This document shows positions 27,061-36,086 of a stretch of DNA of 64,000 nt, in pieces. A program made the position numbers and the translations under genes. Within the stretch, counting starts at the first letter, position 1. Each line of letters begins with the position of its first letter. Origin of the DNA: Lautropia sp. (GTDB lineage Bacteria; Pseudomonadota; Gammaproteobacteria; Burkholderiales; Burkholderiaceae_E); assembly GCA_030528325.1 (NCBI GenBank), contig JAUMZD010000002.1:62001-126000 (forward strand), in the 5' to 3' direction. Under the pieces are notes generated by a model. The model saw nothing but the letters and a program-made list of their open reading frames with translations, had not been told where the DNA came from and searched no databases.

Positions 27061-27420
27061 TCAAAGCACCTCGTCGAGCCGCTCCAGCGGCCGGGCCAGG
27101 CGCGTGCCCCGGGGCGTGACCACGAAGGGCCGCTCGACCAGCACCGGCAGCCCGACCATCGCGGCGATGATCTCGTCCTCGCTGGCATTGCGGGCAGCCA
27201 GCCCGGCCCCTTCGGCCTGCTTCGTGCGCAGCGCCTCACGGGCAGACAGGCCGGCTTCCTTGAACAGCTGCCGCAGCTGGTCTGCCGTCCACCCAGTCTT
27301 CAGGTACGGAATGACGGTCGGCTCCACCCCCGTGGCACGGATCGCCTCCAGCGCCTTGCGCGAGGTGCTGCAGTTGGGGTTGTGGTAGATGATGAAATCA
27401 ACGGAGGGATGAGTGCTCAT
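27061..27420 (-). CDS. arsC: ArsC-family reductase (glutaredoxin-dependent type)
   Basis: 119 aa. The active-site loop is HNPNCSTSRKAL with Cys17, and the arsenate-binding arginine region is LVERPFVVTPRG near residues 93-104. The length and motifs match glutaredoxin-coupled arsenate reductases that convert arsenate to arsenite. Some relatives (YfgD/Spx-like) have other roles. No arsR or arsB is nearby, so involvement in arsenic resistance is uncertain. The start MSTHPSVDF is at 27420. The 140 bases between it and the MFS gene contain an open frame that I do not call. Confidence 0.85.
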   Translation of the reverse strand: MSTHPSVDFIIYHNPNCSTSRKALEAIRATGVEPTVIPYLKTGWTADQLRQLFKEAGLSAREALRTKQAEGAGLAARNASEDEIIAAMVGLPVLVERPFVVTPRGTRLARPLERLDEVL

Positions 27421-27483
27421 GGCGCATGGGTATCACGATCAATCAGGCAAATGGTACATCCAGCCCCAGAACCATGTGCCCGA

Positions 27484-28428
27484 TCAGCAAACGCCCAGCC
27501 CACTCCCCCGTGAGCGCCTGACCAGCGTGCCAATCGTGTCCAGGCGACAACCATCCGAAGCAAGCGCACGTCCCTCGGCAAAGGCCTTCTGGCTCAGGGC
27601 AGTCAGGGTCGATCCACTCGGCATTTCGACCACCAGGCGAGCCCCTCGCTCCCATGCCAGTTCAATGGTGTCAGCCCAGTTCACCCGTCGAGCAACATTG
27701 GTCACAAGGTCATGACAAATGGCGTCTGGCCTGTTCAGCAAGCGTGCTGCCGAGCTGCTCAAATAATCAATTCTGGGGCGATGGAAGCTCATGGTTGCTG
27801 CAGCACGCCTCAAGGCCACGGCAACGGGCTCCAGAAGCTCACAATGAGAAGGAACACTCACCTTCAAGCGCTCACAGCGCGCGGCACCATTCATCAATGC
27901 CAACTGGCCAACAGCAGCCATGGCTTCGTCCGAACCCGCGATGACGATCTGCTGCTCGCCATTGACATTGGCCACAAATACCGGACTTTCCGGTTCATTC
28001 ACCTGATCGACAAGCGCCTCCATCCTGGATAGGCCCAGCCCCGTCACAGCAGTCATGCCATACCCTGCTGGAAAGGCCTCCTCCATCAGACGGGCCCGTA
28101 ACGCCACCAATTCCAATGCGGCCTCATAATCCAGCACCCCCGCAACGACAGCAGCAGGGAAAGCGCCCACAGACATTCCAGCAACCATGTCCGGCACCGC
28201 CCCTTCGGCCATCAAGGTTCGGGCCATGGCCACGCCAGCAATTAGCAGGCACAGTTGCACGGACACCGTGGACTGAAGTGCATCGGCTGTTTCGTGCATC
28301 AACGGGTCATGACCCAGAACAACACAAGCCTTCGCCAACGCATTTCGCGTTTCCCTCACATCCGGCAACTTCGACAACATCCCGGGCACCTGAGCCCCCT
28401 GCCCAGGAAAGGAGAACAGCACACGCAT
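27484..28428 (-). CDS. mdcH: Malonyl-CoA : ACP acyltransferase of malonate decarboxylase (MdcH)
   Basis: 314 aa from the ATG at 28428, beginning MRVLFSFPGQGAQVPG as in FabD-type malonyltransferases. The nucleophile elbow is GMSVGAFPAAVV (Ser in GxSxG), and the later SVPSHCELL holds the catalytic His. It charges the prosthetic group of the MdcC carrier with malonyl in the start-up of malonate decarboxylase. The start overlaps the stop of mdcG by one base (TGATG), so translation is coupled. It is the last gene of the mdc operon; no clear terminator follows. Confidence 0.93.
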   Translation of the reverse strand: MRVLFSFPGQGAQVPGMLSKLPDVRETRNALAKACVVLGHDPLMHETADALQSTVSVQLCLLIAGVAMARTLMAEGAVPDMVAGMSVGAFPAAVVAGVLDYEAALELVALRARLMEEAFPAGYGMTAVTGLGLSRMEALVDQVNEPESPVFVANVNGEQQIVIAGSDEAMAAVGQLALMNGAARCERLKVSVPSHCELLEPVAVALRRAAATMSFHRPRIDYLSSSAARLLNRPDAICHDLVTNVARRVNWADTIELAWERGARLVVEMPSGSTLTALSQKAFAEGRALASDGCRLDTIGTLVRRSRGSGLGVC

Positions 28429-29048
28429 CAACACCCCCTGCCCGTCAACGCACACCACGGGTCTCTCACCAAACAGGGACCATTCGCGGTCTTCAGCAGC
28501 ACTCGCGCCCGTCCATGCAACCATTCGGACAAGGCAAAGCCTCCATTCGGCGTATCGACCTGTATGTCCAAGCGACAGGAAGCAGTCCTGATGAGGCGCT
28601 CCATTTCGCGCAAGATGAATGCCGGCAATGGCTCAGGCGCGCGAACGAGAAGATCAAGATCGCTCGAAGCATGACAGGCAGGAACCCCGCTGGCCAACGT
28701 GAAACCCACGCTACCCACCGGCCCCCAGGCCAGACCCAACTCGCGCATCACCGGCTCTACCTCCCTGAGAACATCCATCGCAGCAACACCGCGATCAGCA
28801 TGGGCCCGCCAGCCGCGTGAGACAGCAAGATTCTCCGGAGAGCAGACCCGTTCGATCCGAGCAGGTAAAACCCAGCCCGCCCGACGCTGATGACGCTTCA
28901 TGCCTCGAGCGCCTACCGGAATCCGCCCCATCGGGCATACCGGTGCCCGCCGAACCACCACAGGCCATGAGAGGTTCATCCAGGCCGGAAGATCTCCAAC
29001 CCTGTCATCCATGGTTAATGTCAACCATAACAGATCGTGGGGCCTCAT
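28428..29048 (-). CDS. mdcG: Phosphoribosyl-dephospho-CoA transferase (MdcG)
   Basis: About 206 aa. The C-terminal half has a nucleotidyltransferase signature: GSVGFTLASG followed after a short gap by SDLDLLVRAP. MdcG attaches the 2'-(5''-phosphoribosyl)-3'-dephospho-CoA group made by MdcB to a serine of the carrier subunit MdcC. The start at 29048 (MRPHDLLWL) matches family N-termini and avoids overlap with mdcM; an in-frame start at 29126 is possible. It sits between mdcM and mdcH, whereas in many clusters mdcG follows mdcE directly. Confidence 0.92.
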   Translation of the reverse strand: MRPHDLLWLTLTMDDRVGDLPAWMNLSWPVVVRRAPVCPMGRIPVGARGMKRHQRRAGWVLPARIERVCSPENLAVSRGWRAHADRGVAAMDVLREVEPVMRELGLAWGPVGSVGFTLASGVPACHASSDLDLLVRAPEPLPAFILREMERLIRTASCRLDIQVDTPNGGFALSEWLHGRARVLLKTANGPCLVRDPWCALTGRGC

Positions 29049-29071
29049 CGCACCGAAACTCTCGACAGTTC

Positions 29072-29836
29072 CTATCCCACCAATGCCTGAGTCATCAGGA
29101 ACAGGATTGAGGGACCAAGCAGACACCCGAGCCCGGTGTAAAAGGTTGATGTCATCGCACCATAAGGCACAAGCCTGGGGTCAATGGCCGCCAGTGCTCC
29201 ACAAACCCCACTGGTGGTTCCCATCATGCCACCAAACACCATCGCTGTCCTCGGGTTGTCCAATCCAATGCTCGAAGCAAAGAAAGGTGATGCCACCATG
29301 ACAAGAATCGCCTTCACCAGGCCTGCCGCGATCGACAAGGCCATCACTTCAGAACTGGCACCAATGGCAGCCCCTGTCACAGGGCCAACGATATAGGTGA
29401 CAGCTCCGGCGCCTATCGTCGTCATGCTGACCGGATCCGTATAGCCAAATACCGCAGCCACGGCAGCTCCGACGACAAACGAAACGACCACCCCCAGAAA
29501 GAGTGAAACGACGCCGCTGACACCAGCCATCCTGATCTCCCTGAGCTGGACACCAAAAGCCGTAGCCGTGATGGCAAAGTCCCGAATCATGGCCCCACCG
29601 AGCAGACCTACGCCCGACAGAAGCGATATGTCCGTCACGCCCTTCTTCCCACCCGTCATCAACCCACTGACATAGGCCAGGAGCAGACCCAGCATGATCG
29701 CAATGGCAGAGCCATGCACCTTGCCCTTCGTCAGATGACGGGAAAGCCAATAGGACAGCATCATGGTGAGACCAATGACCGCGAAACCGGTCAGCAGCCC
29801 ATTCTTGACCAGTACATCCGTCAGAATCTTCTCCAT
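29072..29836 (-). CDS. mdcM: Malonate transporter subunit MdcM/MadM
   Basis: 254 aa, almost entirely hydrophobic with about seven membrane segments and Gly/Ala-rich motifs (GVTDISLLSGVGLLGGAMIRD and VGPVTGAAIGAS). It is the larger subunit of the two-component MadLM carrier, which brings malonate into the cell, probably with sodium or protons. It begins ten bases after the mdcL stop. The placement of mdcLM between mdcE and mdcG means uptake and decarboxylation are made from one transcript. Confidence 0.92.
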   Translation of the reverse strand: MEKILTDVLVKNGLLTGFAVIGLTMMLSYWLSRHLTKGKVHGSAIAIMLGLLLAYVSGLMTGGKKGVTDISLLSGVGLLGGAMIRDFAITATAFGVQLREIRMAGVSGVVSLFLGVVVSFVVGAAVAAVFGYTDPVSMTTIGAGAVTYIVGPVTGAAIGASSEVMALSIAAGLVKAILVMVASPFFASSIGLDNPRTAMVFGGMMGTTSGVCGALAAIDPRLVPYGAMTSTFYTGLGCLLGPSILFLMTQALVG

Positions 29837-29845
29837 ATGCCCCCC

Positions 29846-30226
29846 TCAATCGCTCTCGCCGGAAACAGCCTGCTTCGCCCCCATCCTCACGACCACAGGA
29901 ATCAGGGCATAGCAGACAACACTGGACAGAACGCCCGCCAGAATGGCAGCCGGCCCGCCTTTCAATGCACCCACCACATTCTGCTGCGCAGCCATGGCCA
30001 CCACGACAGGAATATAGATCGAACTCCAGAAGGAAATCCCTTCCTGCGTTGGCTCCGGCAACATGCCGCGATTTCTCAAGTGATCCGATGCAAGAATCAG
30101 GAAAATCATGGCAAACCCGACTCCCCCGACATTTGCTTTCACACCCAGAATGACACCAAGCACATTGCCGATGAACAATCCGGCCAGAACACATGCTGCC
30201 AGCAGGGCCGTTCCATATATGGTCAT
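29846..30226 (-). CDS. mdcL: Malonate transporter subunit MdcL/MadL
   Basis: 126 aa with about four hydrophobic segments, starting MTIYGTALLAACVLAGLFIG, the expected MadL N-terminus. It is the small partner of MdcM in malonate uptake. A strong purine-rich ribosome site (AAGGAAGGAG) lies nine bases before the ATG. The gap of 86 bases after mdcE is the largest inside the operon. Confidence 0.92.
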   Translation of the reverse strand: MTIYGTALLAACVLAGLFIGNVLGVILGVKANVGGVGFAMIFLILASDHLRNRGMLPEPTQEGISFWSSIYIPVVVAMAAQQNVVGALKGGPAAILAGVLSSVVCYALIPVVVRMGAKQAVSGESD

Positions 30227-30312
30227 GATATCGTCTCCTTCCTTTTAATTTGCCGCCATACAGAATTGTCTGGCGCTGATCGAAACCATGAAAAGCCACC
30301 CGCGCCCAGCCA

Positions 30313-31149
30313 CTATGCCATGGCACCTGGCTCCCACATCTCTCCAAGACGCTGACGAACCCGGGATGAAAGCGCCCGACCGGAATCCCCTCCCATCAGC
30401 CGGCTGGACAGATCTCGTCGTGGATCCGATCTGATCTCTGCCAGTGCCTCAAGCATGGACCTCTCAATAAACGCCACGTCCTCCGTGGTGGGATTGGCGG
30501 CATTGGACACCCTGGCCAGTTGCCAGAGCACCCCAAGCCTGGAGAAGCTGCCAATGTCATAGGCCATCGGCACCACACTCTGGGCTAGTGCCTCCAGTTG
30601 CTCAACGGTTCGCAAGGTGATTCGCGCCGCGGCCGCCTTGCCCATGGCGTGAACCATGACCTCGGGATCCTCGAGCGCAATCAGACGGTTGGCCTGGTAC
30701 CCATGTGCCAGAAAGGCTCCCGACATGGCCTTGCCGACGATGAGCCCGATGACAGGGTGTCCCTCCAGGCGTGCCTGCGCATATGCAGCCACGGCGCTGG
30801 CCAGTGACAGATGAATGCCATAGGCCTCTTCACGTCGTCCATAAGCCTGACTTGGCGTGTCGATGATGGCCACGATGGGCCGCTGGATCCTCGCCCCCTT
30901 GTCCATGCTGACCACTTCACGCACCGCCCGCGCCAATGACCAGCCTTCCAGTAGTCCAACCTCTCCGTTCCTCGCCCGGGGGAAAGGATTGTCAGCATCT
31001 TTCTCGACGGCAATGTACCTCGCTGGTTCGTCGCCAAGCACCCCATCAACCACCAGAACGGATGCCGGGAATCCCTCCATGACATCCGAGCTTCCGGCCA
31101 GCCTCGACAACCAGCGTCTTGCACGCCCTTCCGGATTCGTTTCTTTCAT
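30313..31149 (-). CDS. mdcE: Malonate decarboxylase gamma subunit (MdcE)
   Basis: 278 aa from the ATG at 31149. It has a carboxyltransferase/crotonase-type fold with AIIDTPSQAYGRREE, VIGLIVGKAMSGAFLAHGYQANR and the DPEVMVHAMGKAAAARI block. With MdcD it decarboxylates malonyl-S-ACP to acetyl-S-ACP. The chosen start overlaps the mdcD stop in an ATGA and has AGGAGG nine bases upstream. The longer frame from 31170 lacks this spacing. Confidence 0.95.
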   Translation of the reverse strand: MKETNPEGRARRWLSRLAGSSDVMEGFPASVLVVDGVLGDEPARYIAVEKDADNPFPRARNGEVGLLEGWSLARAVREVVSMDKGARIQRPIVAIIDTPSQAYGRREEAYGIHLSLASAVAAYAQARLEGHPVIGLIVGKAMSGAFLAHGYQANRLIALEDPEVMVHAMGKAAAARITLRTVEQLEALAQSVVPMAYDIGSFSRLGVLWQLARVSNAANPTTEDVAFIERSMLEALAEIRSDPRRDLSSRLMGGDSGRALSSRVRQRLGEMWEPGAMA

Positions 31150-32000
31150 GATCGAAAAACCTCCTGACAAGCGGTCCGAACATCACTGGGGGACGGCTGA
31201 ACCGATGTGTTCACTGCCCCAAGACAGGCCAGAAACTCGCTGACCCGATCGCTGCGGTGACACGGTGGTACGCCCTGATCGAGAAGTTCACACACACGAT
31301 CCCGAATCAAGATCGCATCATCCTCCAGACAGGCATCCGCCATCCCACTGGCGAATCGCTGTTCACCACCGCTGACTCGCCAGACCAGGGCCCGATCACT
31401 GGCGTCATACTCTTCAATGCCAGCCTCCTGCTCGATCACCTGTGGCCCATTGAGACCCAGGCGGGCATCTCGGGTCATGACCAGATAGCTGCAGAGCCCG
31501 GCTGCGATTGCCATGCCGCCAAAGCACCCCACCATGCCAGCCGAAACGCCAACGACCGGCTGATACCTCCTCAGATCCACGATGGCTGCATGAATCTCTG
31601 CGATGGCGGCCAAACCAAGATTGGCCTCCTGCAGTCGAACCCCGCCCGTTTCAAACACGATGACAGCCCTGGTTGGTTTTCCAAGACGGTTGTCCTCTGC
31701 AGCAAGCTCCAGCGAACCCGCTATTTTGGCCCCGCCGACTTCCCCCAGACTTCCTCCTTGAAACCCTCCTTCGATGGCCAGCACAAGCGTGGGTTTCCCT
31801 CCCAACATGCCTTTGGCCACCACGACACCATCGTCGGCCTGTGTCACCACGCCCTGCGCCCGGAGCCATGGTGAATGCAGACGTTCAAAAGGCCCCAGCA
31901 ACTCCCTCATGGAGCCGGGATCCAGAAGCGCCTTCGCACGCTCCCTGGCACCCAGCTCGAGGAAACTCTGCCGCGCCAGCAGCTGTTCTGTCAGTCCCAT
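31146..32000 (-). CDS. mdcD: Malonate decarboxylase beta subunit (MdcD)
   Basis: 284 aa with a crotonase-like carboxyltransferase fold: VVVAKGMLGGKPTLVLAIEGGFQGGS, then ETGGVRLQEANLGL, then MVGCFGGMAIAAGL. It is the partner of MdcE in the decarboxylation step. GGAGGTGA lies about six bases before the ATG at 32000. It overlaps mdcC by ten bases and mdcE by four. Confidence 0.95.
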   Translation of the reverse strand: MGLTEQLLARQSFLELGARERAKALLDPGSMRELLGPFERLHSPWLRAQGVVTQADDGVVVAKGMLGGKPTLVLAIEGGFQGGSLGEVGGAKIAGSLELAAEDNRLGKPTRAVIVFETGGVRLQEANLGLAAIAEIHAAIVDLRRYQPVVGVSAGMVGCFGGMAIAAGLCSYLVMTRDARLGLNGPQVIEQEAGIEEYDASDRALVWRVSGGEQRFASGMADACLEDDAILIRDRVCELLDQGVPPCHRSDRVSEFLACLGAVNTSVQPSPSDVRTACQEVFRS

Positions 32001-32311
32001 CTCGGCTCACCTCCACGTCGGGATACCTCATCAAATGCCTGCGCGAGACGCAAGCGGATCACACCAGGCGTAGCCCCAGAATCATTGATTTCCAGGCTGA
32101 CAGAAGGCAGAGCACCGCTTCCCAATACCCGTTCCAGTACGGCTCTCCATCTTTCCTGCCCTCCATCGACAGAGGTGTTCACCGTGACCACGCTTTCCCC
32201 CCCCTTGCCCGGCTCCAGCAGCACTTCAAGATCGCCCGAGCTGACCACACCAACAACGGCCCGAAGATCAGCAGGCTCCATCGCCGGGAATGTCATTGTC
32301 ATCTGCTCCAT
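31991..32311 (-). CDS. mdcC: Malonate decarboxylase acyl-carrier (delta) subunit (MdcC)
   Basis: 106 aa from 32311. The GVVSSGDLEVLLEP segment is the conserved prosthetic-group region. Ser25, counting from the first Met, is the expected attachment site of the phosphoribosyl-dephospho-CoA arm. Starts at Met4 (32302) or Met6 are possible and would shift numbering. It carries the acetyl/malonyl thioester between subunits. It overlaps the end of mdcB by 44 bases, so its ribosome site lies inside mdcB. Confidence 0.93.
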   Translation of the reverse strand: MEQMTMTFPAMEPADLRAVVGVVSSGDLEVLLEPGKGGESVVTVNTSVDGGQERWRAVLERVLGSGALPSVSLEINDSGATPGVIRLRLAQAFDEVSRRGGEPRWD

Positions 32312-33206
32312 CCTTTTCTCCCATGAAAAACCCGAAACCCCCTTCTGCCAGACGATCCAGGAATAACGTGGCTGCCAGCAGGTCAGCCGAACCGCCAGGA
32401 GACAGATTTCTCGTCAGCAGCTCTTCCGAGAACCTAGCCATCATCCGATTCCCCTCCGAACTACCTACGCCTCCTGCCTCCAGCACGGACGCAGCCCCGG
32501 CTTGCACGTACTTCAGCCCATCCATACCGCCACGCGCCAGCACGCAGGTATCATCCAGACAACGGATCAAGGCCAGCAACGCATTCAACCGGGCCTCGTC
32601 CTCGCTGCGCCCACATGATCGCCAGAACCATAATGCTGGCAACGCAACCTTCATCACGTGCGGGAACCCGTTCTCTGCCTGTCCACGGGCACCACCCACA
32701 CCGTGAGCACGACAGACACGCTCTCCCCTGTTTCCTGTACCAGAGGCAATCGCTCTGTCAGGCAAGCGGGCCAATCCCGCCGCACGCCTCGCAACCTTGA
32801 ACACGTCCGACTGGCCCGGACGCATCGAGGCCCCACAAACCAGCAGCCCCAGGGACCATATCGCACCACGATGCGTATTGACCCCACTGGTCACCCGCAT
32901 CATCTGCTGTTCCGCCAGCCGACCGATGAGCCCCACTTCCTCTCTGAGCTGCACGCTCTGCTCACGAGAGGCCGCACAGCGGGCCATCGCCTCGAAGCCC
33001 GGGCGCAATGCCCGGGCAGATCGACACATCAGGGCCCAGTCAAGATCCTCATGAGCACCATTGCATCCTGCATCCACAAGCCCAGGCTTTGGCGACAACG
33101 TCACCTCGTCGATCAAGGCAGACACGGCGAGATCGGCCAGATATTCCGACCATCTGGCGCGCACAGCCGCAGGCATGAAGACCTCTCTGTCAAGCACCTC
33201 ATCCAT
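32268..33206 (-). CDS. mdcB: Triphosphoribosyl-dephospho-CoA synthase (MdcB)
   Basis: 312 aa. The CitG/MdcB signature is EVTLSPKPGLVDAGCNGAHEDL, followed by NTHRGAIWSLGLL. It makes the prosthetic-group precursor from ATP and dephospho-CoA. The ATG at 33206 overlaps the mdcA stop in TGATG, so translation is coupled. The longer frame from 33254 lies inside mdcA and is less likely. Confidence 0.95.
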   Translation of the reverse strand: MDEVLDREVFMPAAVRARWSEYLADLAVSALIDEVTLSPKPGLVDAGCNGAHEDLDWALMCRSARALRPGFEAMARCAASREQSVQLREEVGLIGRLAEQQMMRVTSGVNTHRGAIWSLGLLVCGASMRPGQSDVFKVARRAAGLARLPDRAIASGTGNRGERVCRAHGVGGARGQAENGFPHVMKVALPALWFWRSCGRSEDEARLNALLALIRCLDDTCVLARGGMDGLKYVQAGAASVLEAGGVGSSEGNRMMARFSEELLTRNLSPGGSADLLAATLFLDRLAEGGFGFFMGEKDGADDNDIPGDGAC

Positions 33207-34861
33207 CACCAGCTCCGAAATCTGGCCGGCGGGTTGTAAAGACCTCCTGACCATGCGACCAGATCGGCCACACTTCTGGCTGCCAGCAGGGAACGGTTCG
33301 CCTCGCGTCGGCTGACACCAAGGTCCTCGGGAAACGCCACCAGACCCTTCTGTCGCAAACGTTCTGTCTCACGCATGTCATGCCTCAATCCCACCGGTGT
33401 CACCCCTGAAACCGCAGCGATCATGCGCTTTCGCTCTTCCAGTGATCCTGCCTTGTACAAATAGGCAATTCCCTCTTCCGTGAGCACATGGGTTACATCA
33501 TCACCATAGATCATGACAGGCGCCAGCGGCATGCCGGCTGCGCGCCCCACCTCGACCGCATCCAGTGAATCGACAATGCATGGCTTGCCACCTGCCTGAA
33601 AAGTTTCGACGACCTGAACCACCAGCTTTCTTCCACGGGACAGCGGGTCATCCTCCTGAAGCAACCCAAGCCAGGCAGGCGTCGCGTGCCTTCGTCCACG
33701 AGGGTCATGCCCCATGTTGGGAGCACCGCCAAAACCGGTCAGCCGACCACGCGTGACCGTGGAGGAATTGCCCGAACCATCCATCTGCAACGTGGATCCG
33801 ATGAACAGATCCACGCCATACTGACCTGCCAACTGGCACAAGGCCCGGTTTGATCTCATCGACCCATCCCGCCCTGTAAAGAAGACGTCGGGCCGCGCCG
33901 CAACGTAGTCTTCCATGCCGAGCTCACCGCCAAAGCAATGGACACTTTCAACCCATCCCGACTCAACGGCAGGGATCAGGGTCGGATGGGGATTCAAGGC
34001 CCAATGCCGACAGATCTTGCCCTTCAAGCCAAGCCTTTGCCCATAAGTCGGCAGCAGCAGCTCAATGGCTGCCGTATTGAAGCCGATACCATGATTCAGT
34101 GACTGAACTTCGTGTCGTTCGTAGATCCCCCTGATGGCCATCATCGCCATCAGCACCTGTATGGGCGTGATCAGCCTGGGATCCCGGGTGAACAGTGGCT
34201 CGATATGGAAAGGCCTGTCACTCTGAACCACGAAATCTACCCAGGACGCCGGAATGTCCACTCTTGGAAGATCAGATACATCGTCCACGATCTCATTGAC
34301 CTGAGCAATGACGATGCCGTCATGAAAGGCAGCAGCTTCCACCAGGGTCGGCGTATCCTCCGTACTGGCACCGGTATACAGATTGCCCTGGGCATCTGCC
34401 GCATAGGCTGCAACCAGCACCACATCAGGAATCAGATCCACGAAGAGGCGGGCATAGAGCTCGATGTAAGTGTGAATTGCGCCCACCTCCATGAGGCCGT
34501 CTTGCAGGAACTGTGATATTCGCAAGCTCTGAGCGCCCGCATAGGAAAAATCCAGGCGACGGGCAATTCCCCTTTCGAACAGATCCAGGTGCTCCGGCCT
34601 GCTGACGGCTGGCATGATCAGATGTAAACGATTCACCTTGTCCGGATCAACCTGTGCCAACGACCGGCCGAGAAAGTCCGCCTGCTTCTGATTATTCCCT
34701 TCAAGAACCACCCGATCTTCCGGGCCGATCAACCGCTCAAGTGCATCCACCAGAAAGTCTGCCGGAATGACGGAACCATCAACCATCTCCCGCACCGCAG
34801 CAATCCGACGCAGCTTCTCGATTCGACGCCGGCACCAACGTGGATCAGCCTGAGCCTTCAT
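33206..34861 (-). CDS. mdcA: Malonate decarboxylase alpha subunit (MdcA)
   Basis: 551 aa, beginning MKAQADPRWCRRRIEKL. It belongs to the CoA-transferase-like family and exchanges acetyl for malonyl on the MdcC carrier. Typical segments are VVLEGNNQKQADFLGRSL, HYPTL-like HWALNPHPTLIPAVESGW and the C-terminal YLYKAGSLEERKRMIAAV. The first codon of the frame (34870) is a GTG, and the ATG at 34861 with GGAGTGAG upstream is preferred. It is the first gene of the operon, divergent from the LysR gene. Confidence 0.96.
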   Translation of the reverse strand: MKAQADPRWCRRRIEKLRRIAAVREMVDGSVIPADFLVDALERLIGPEDRVVLEGNNQKQADFLGRSLAQVDPDKVNRLHLIMPAVSRPEHLDLFERGIARRLDFSYAGAQSLRISQFLQDGLMEVGAIHTYIELYARLFVDLIPDVVLVAAYAADAQGNLYTGASTEDTPTLVEAAAFHDGIVIAQVNEIVDDVSDLPRVDIPASWVDFVVQSDRPFHIEPLFTRDPRLITPIQVLMAMMAIRGIYERHEVQSLNHGIGFNTAAIELLLPTYGQRLGLKGKICRHWALNPHPTLIPAVESGWVESVHCFGGELGMEDYVAARPDVFFTGRDGSMRSNRALCQLAGQYGVDLFIGSTLQMDGSGNSSTVTRGRLTGFGGAPNMGHDPRGRRHATPAWLGLLQEDDPLSRGRKLVVQVVETFQAGGKPCIVDSLDAVEVGRAAGMPLAPVMIYGDDVTHVLTEEGIAYLYKAGSLEERKRMIAAVSGVTPVGLRHDMRETERLRQKGLVAFPEDLGVSRREANRSLLAARSVADLVAWSGGLYNPPARFRSW

Positions 34862-34943
34862 GTGTCTCACTCCGCTAGTTGAATTCCTGTACTGAAAAAC
34901 TAAGACACAACGTGCTCGCTTTCAATCAACCTGGGCGTCTGTT

Positions 34944-34962
34944 CGTTACTTCAGGCGTAACG
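34944..34962. promoter_or_regulatory. LysR-type operator palindrome, mdcA-mdcR intergenic region
   Basis: A perfect inverted repeat CGTTAC-N7-GTAACG. It contains TAC-N7-GTA, the T-N11-A form typical of LysR regulator sites. It lies 82 bases upstream of the mdcA ATG and 132 bases upstream of the LysR gene, in an otherwise gene-free divergent region (34862-35094). It is the best candidate for MdcR binding. Confidence 0.65.
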
Positions 34963-35094
34963 ATCCGGATGCCAGGCGCAGGACGTTTGACGCGAGCCTC
35001 TACTGCCCTGATCATGGCAGACGCCCGTTCGGGTCTCCCTTGAGCTGAAATGTCCACAGATGCCCTGGAGAAGACGAGGGGCCATGGAGTCGCA

Positions 35095-36021
35095 ATGAAA
35101 AAGATTCAGATAGAAGAAGAGATCACCATCCGGAAGCTGGAGGTTTTCCTCTGTTTCCTTGAGCACGGGAACATGGCTCGCTCAGCAGAGGCACTGGGCC
35201 AGAGCACCGTCAGCGTGCATCGCGCACTGCATTCTCTTGAAGAGGGGCTGAGATGCCCGTTGTTCCGACGAGAGGGACGCAAGCTGACACCGCTACCCGC
35301 CGCTCTAGCGCTGGCCGAACATGCAGAACGAGCCATCAGGGAGTGTGCCCAGGGCATTCGGAAAGCTCGGGAGTTCAGCGGATTCGGCAGTTCCCGTCTT
35401 CGAATCGGGAGCCTTTATTCACTGACTGTGCGCACACTGCCAAGACTGCTGGTGGGCCTGAAAACCCGACGACCAGATCTTGATGTCGACCTGACCCTGA
35501 GCTCGAACCGGGAACTGCTGGAACTCCTGAATGACGGAGGCCTTGATGCGATCGTGATCGCCTATGACCCCGACACCATCGCTGCCAGCATGCTTGCCGT
35601 ACCCATGTTCACGGACGAAATATTCTTTGCAGCCCCGAAGGCGTCCCGATTCTCCAGACACAGGAGCATCGACCTGAAAAAGCTCGAGCGTGAGATCTTC
35701 GTCTGCCTGAATGATGATTTCGCCACTCACCGGGACTTCAACCATGCCTTCCGCCTGGCAGGCTTTCAGCCACAGATCAGCATGAGAGTCAACGATATCT
35801 TCTCCCTGATCAATTTGATCAGCGGAGGCATGGGCCATGCGCTGCTCCCGGGTCGTGTGGCTGACTTCAGCCCCAAGATTCAGTTGATTCCCCTCACAGC
35901 ACCGTATCGGATCAAGCAGAGGATTTCCCTGATCCTGCCTCGCAGTCGCGAAAGGGATCCGAACCTGTTGGCACTGTCCGCGGAATGCAGACTTTTCTGT
36001 TCCGAGCGCAATGGACGCTGA
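35095..36021 (+). CDS. mdcR: LysR-family regulator of the malonate operon (MdcR)
   Basis: 308 aa from 35095. The N-terminal winged helix-turn-helix is ITIRKLEVFLCFLEHGNMARSAEALG with the QSTVSVHRALHSLEEGL recognition helix. A PBP2-like ligand domain follows (about residues 90-300). The divergent position next to mdcA identifies it as MdcR, the malonate-responsive activator. The start is chosen by GGAG upstream and the typical distance to the DNA-binding helix; a start at 35050 adds 15 unlikely residues. Confidence 0.92.
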   Translation: MKKIQIEEEITIRKLEVFLCFLEHGNMARSAEALGQSTVSVHRALHSLEEGLRCPLFRREGRKLTPLPAALALAEHAERAIRECAQGIRKAREFSGFGSSRLRIGSLYSLTVRTLPRLLVGLKTRRPDLDVDLTLSSNRELLELLNDGGLDAIVIAYDPDTIAASMLAVPMFTDEIFFAAPKASRFSRHRSIDLKKLEREIFVCLNDDFATHRDFNHAFRLAGFQPQISMRVNDIFSLINLISGGMGHALLPGRVADFSPKIQLIPLTAPYRIKQRISLILPRSRERDPNLLALSAECRLFCSERNGR

Positions 36022-36086
36022 AGACGTTCCGGGATTGCCGTGTCATAAGCACACGACCACCCATAACTGGGAATTGATATCGCTGT

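Noticed and set aside
26931-27119. Short plus-strand frame after the MFS gene (MTRPDTLAPTPMDQLAG...)
   Set aside because: Codon bias in the first 40 codons looks gene-like, but it runs into arsC on the opposite strand and has no ribosome site. It may be the remnant of a truncated gene and is not called.
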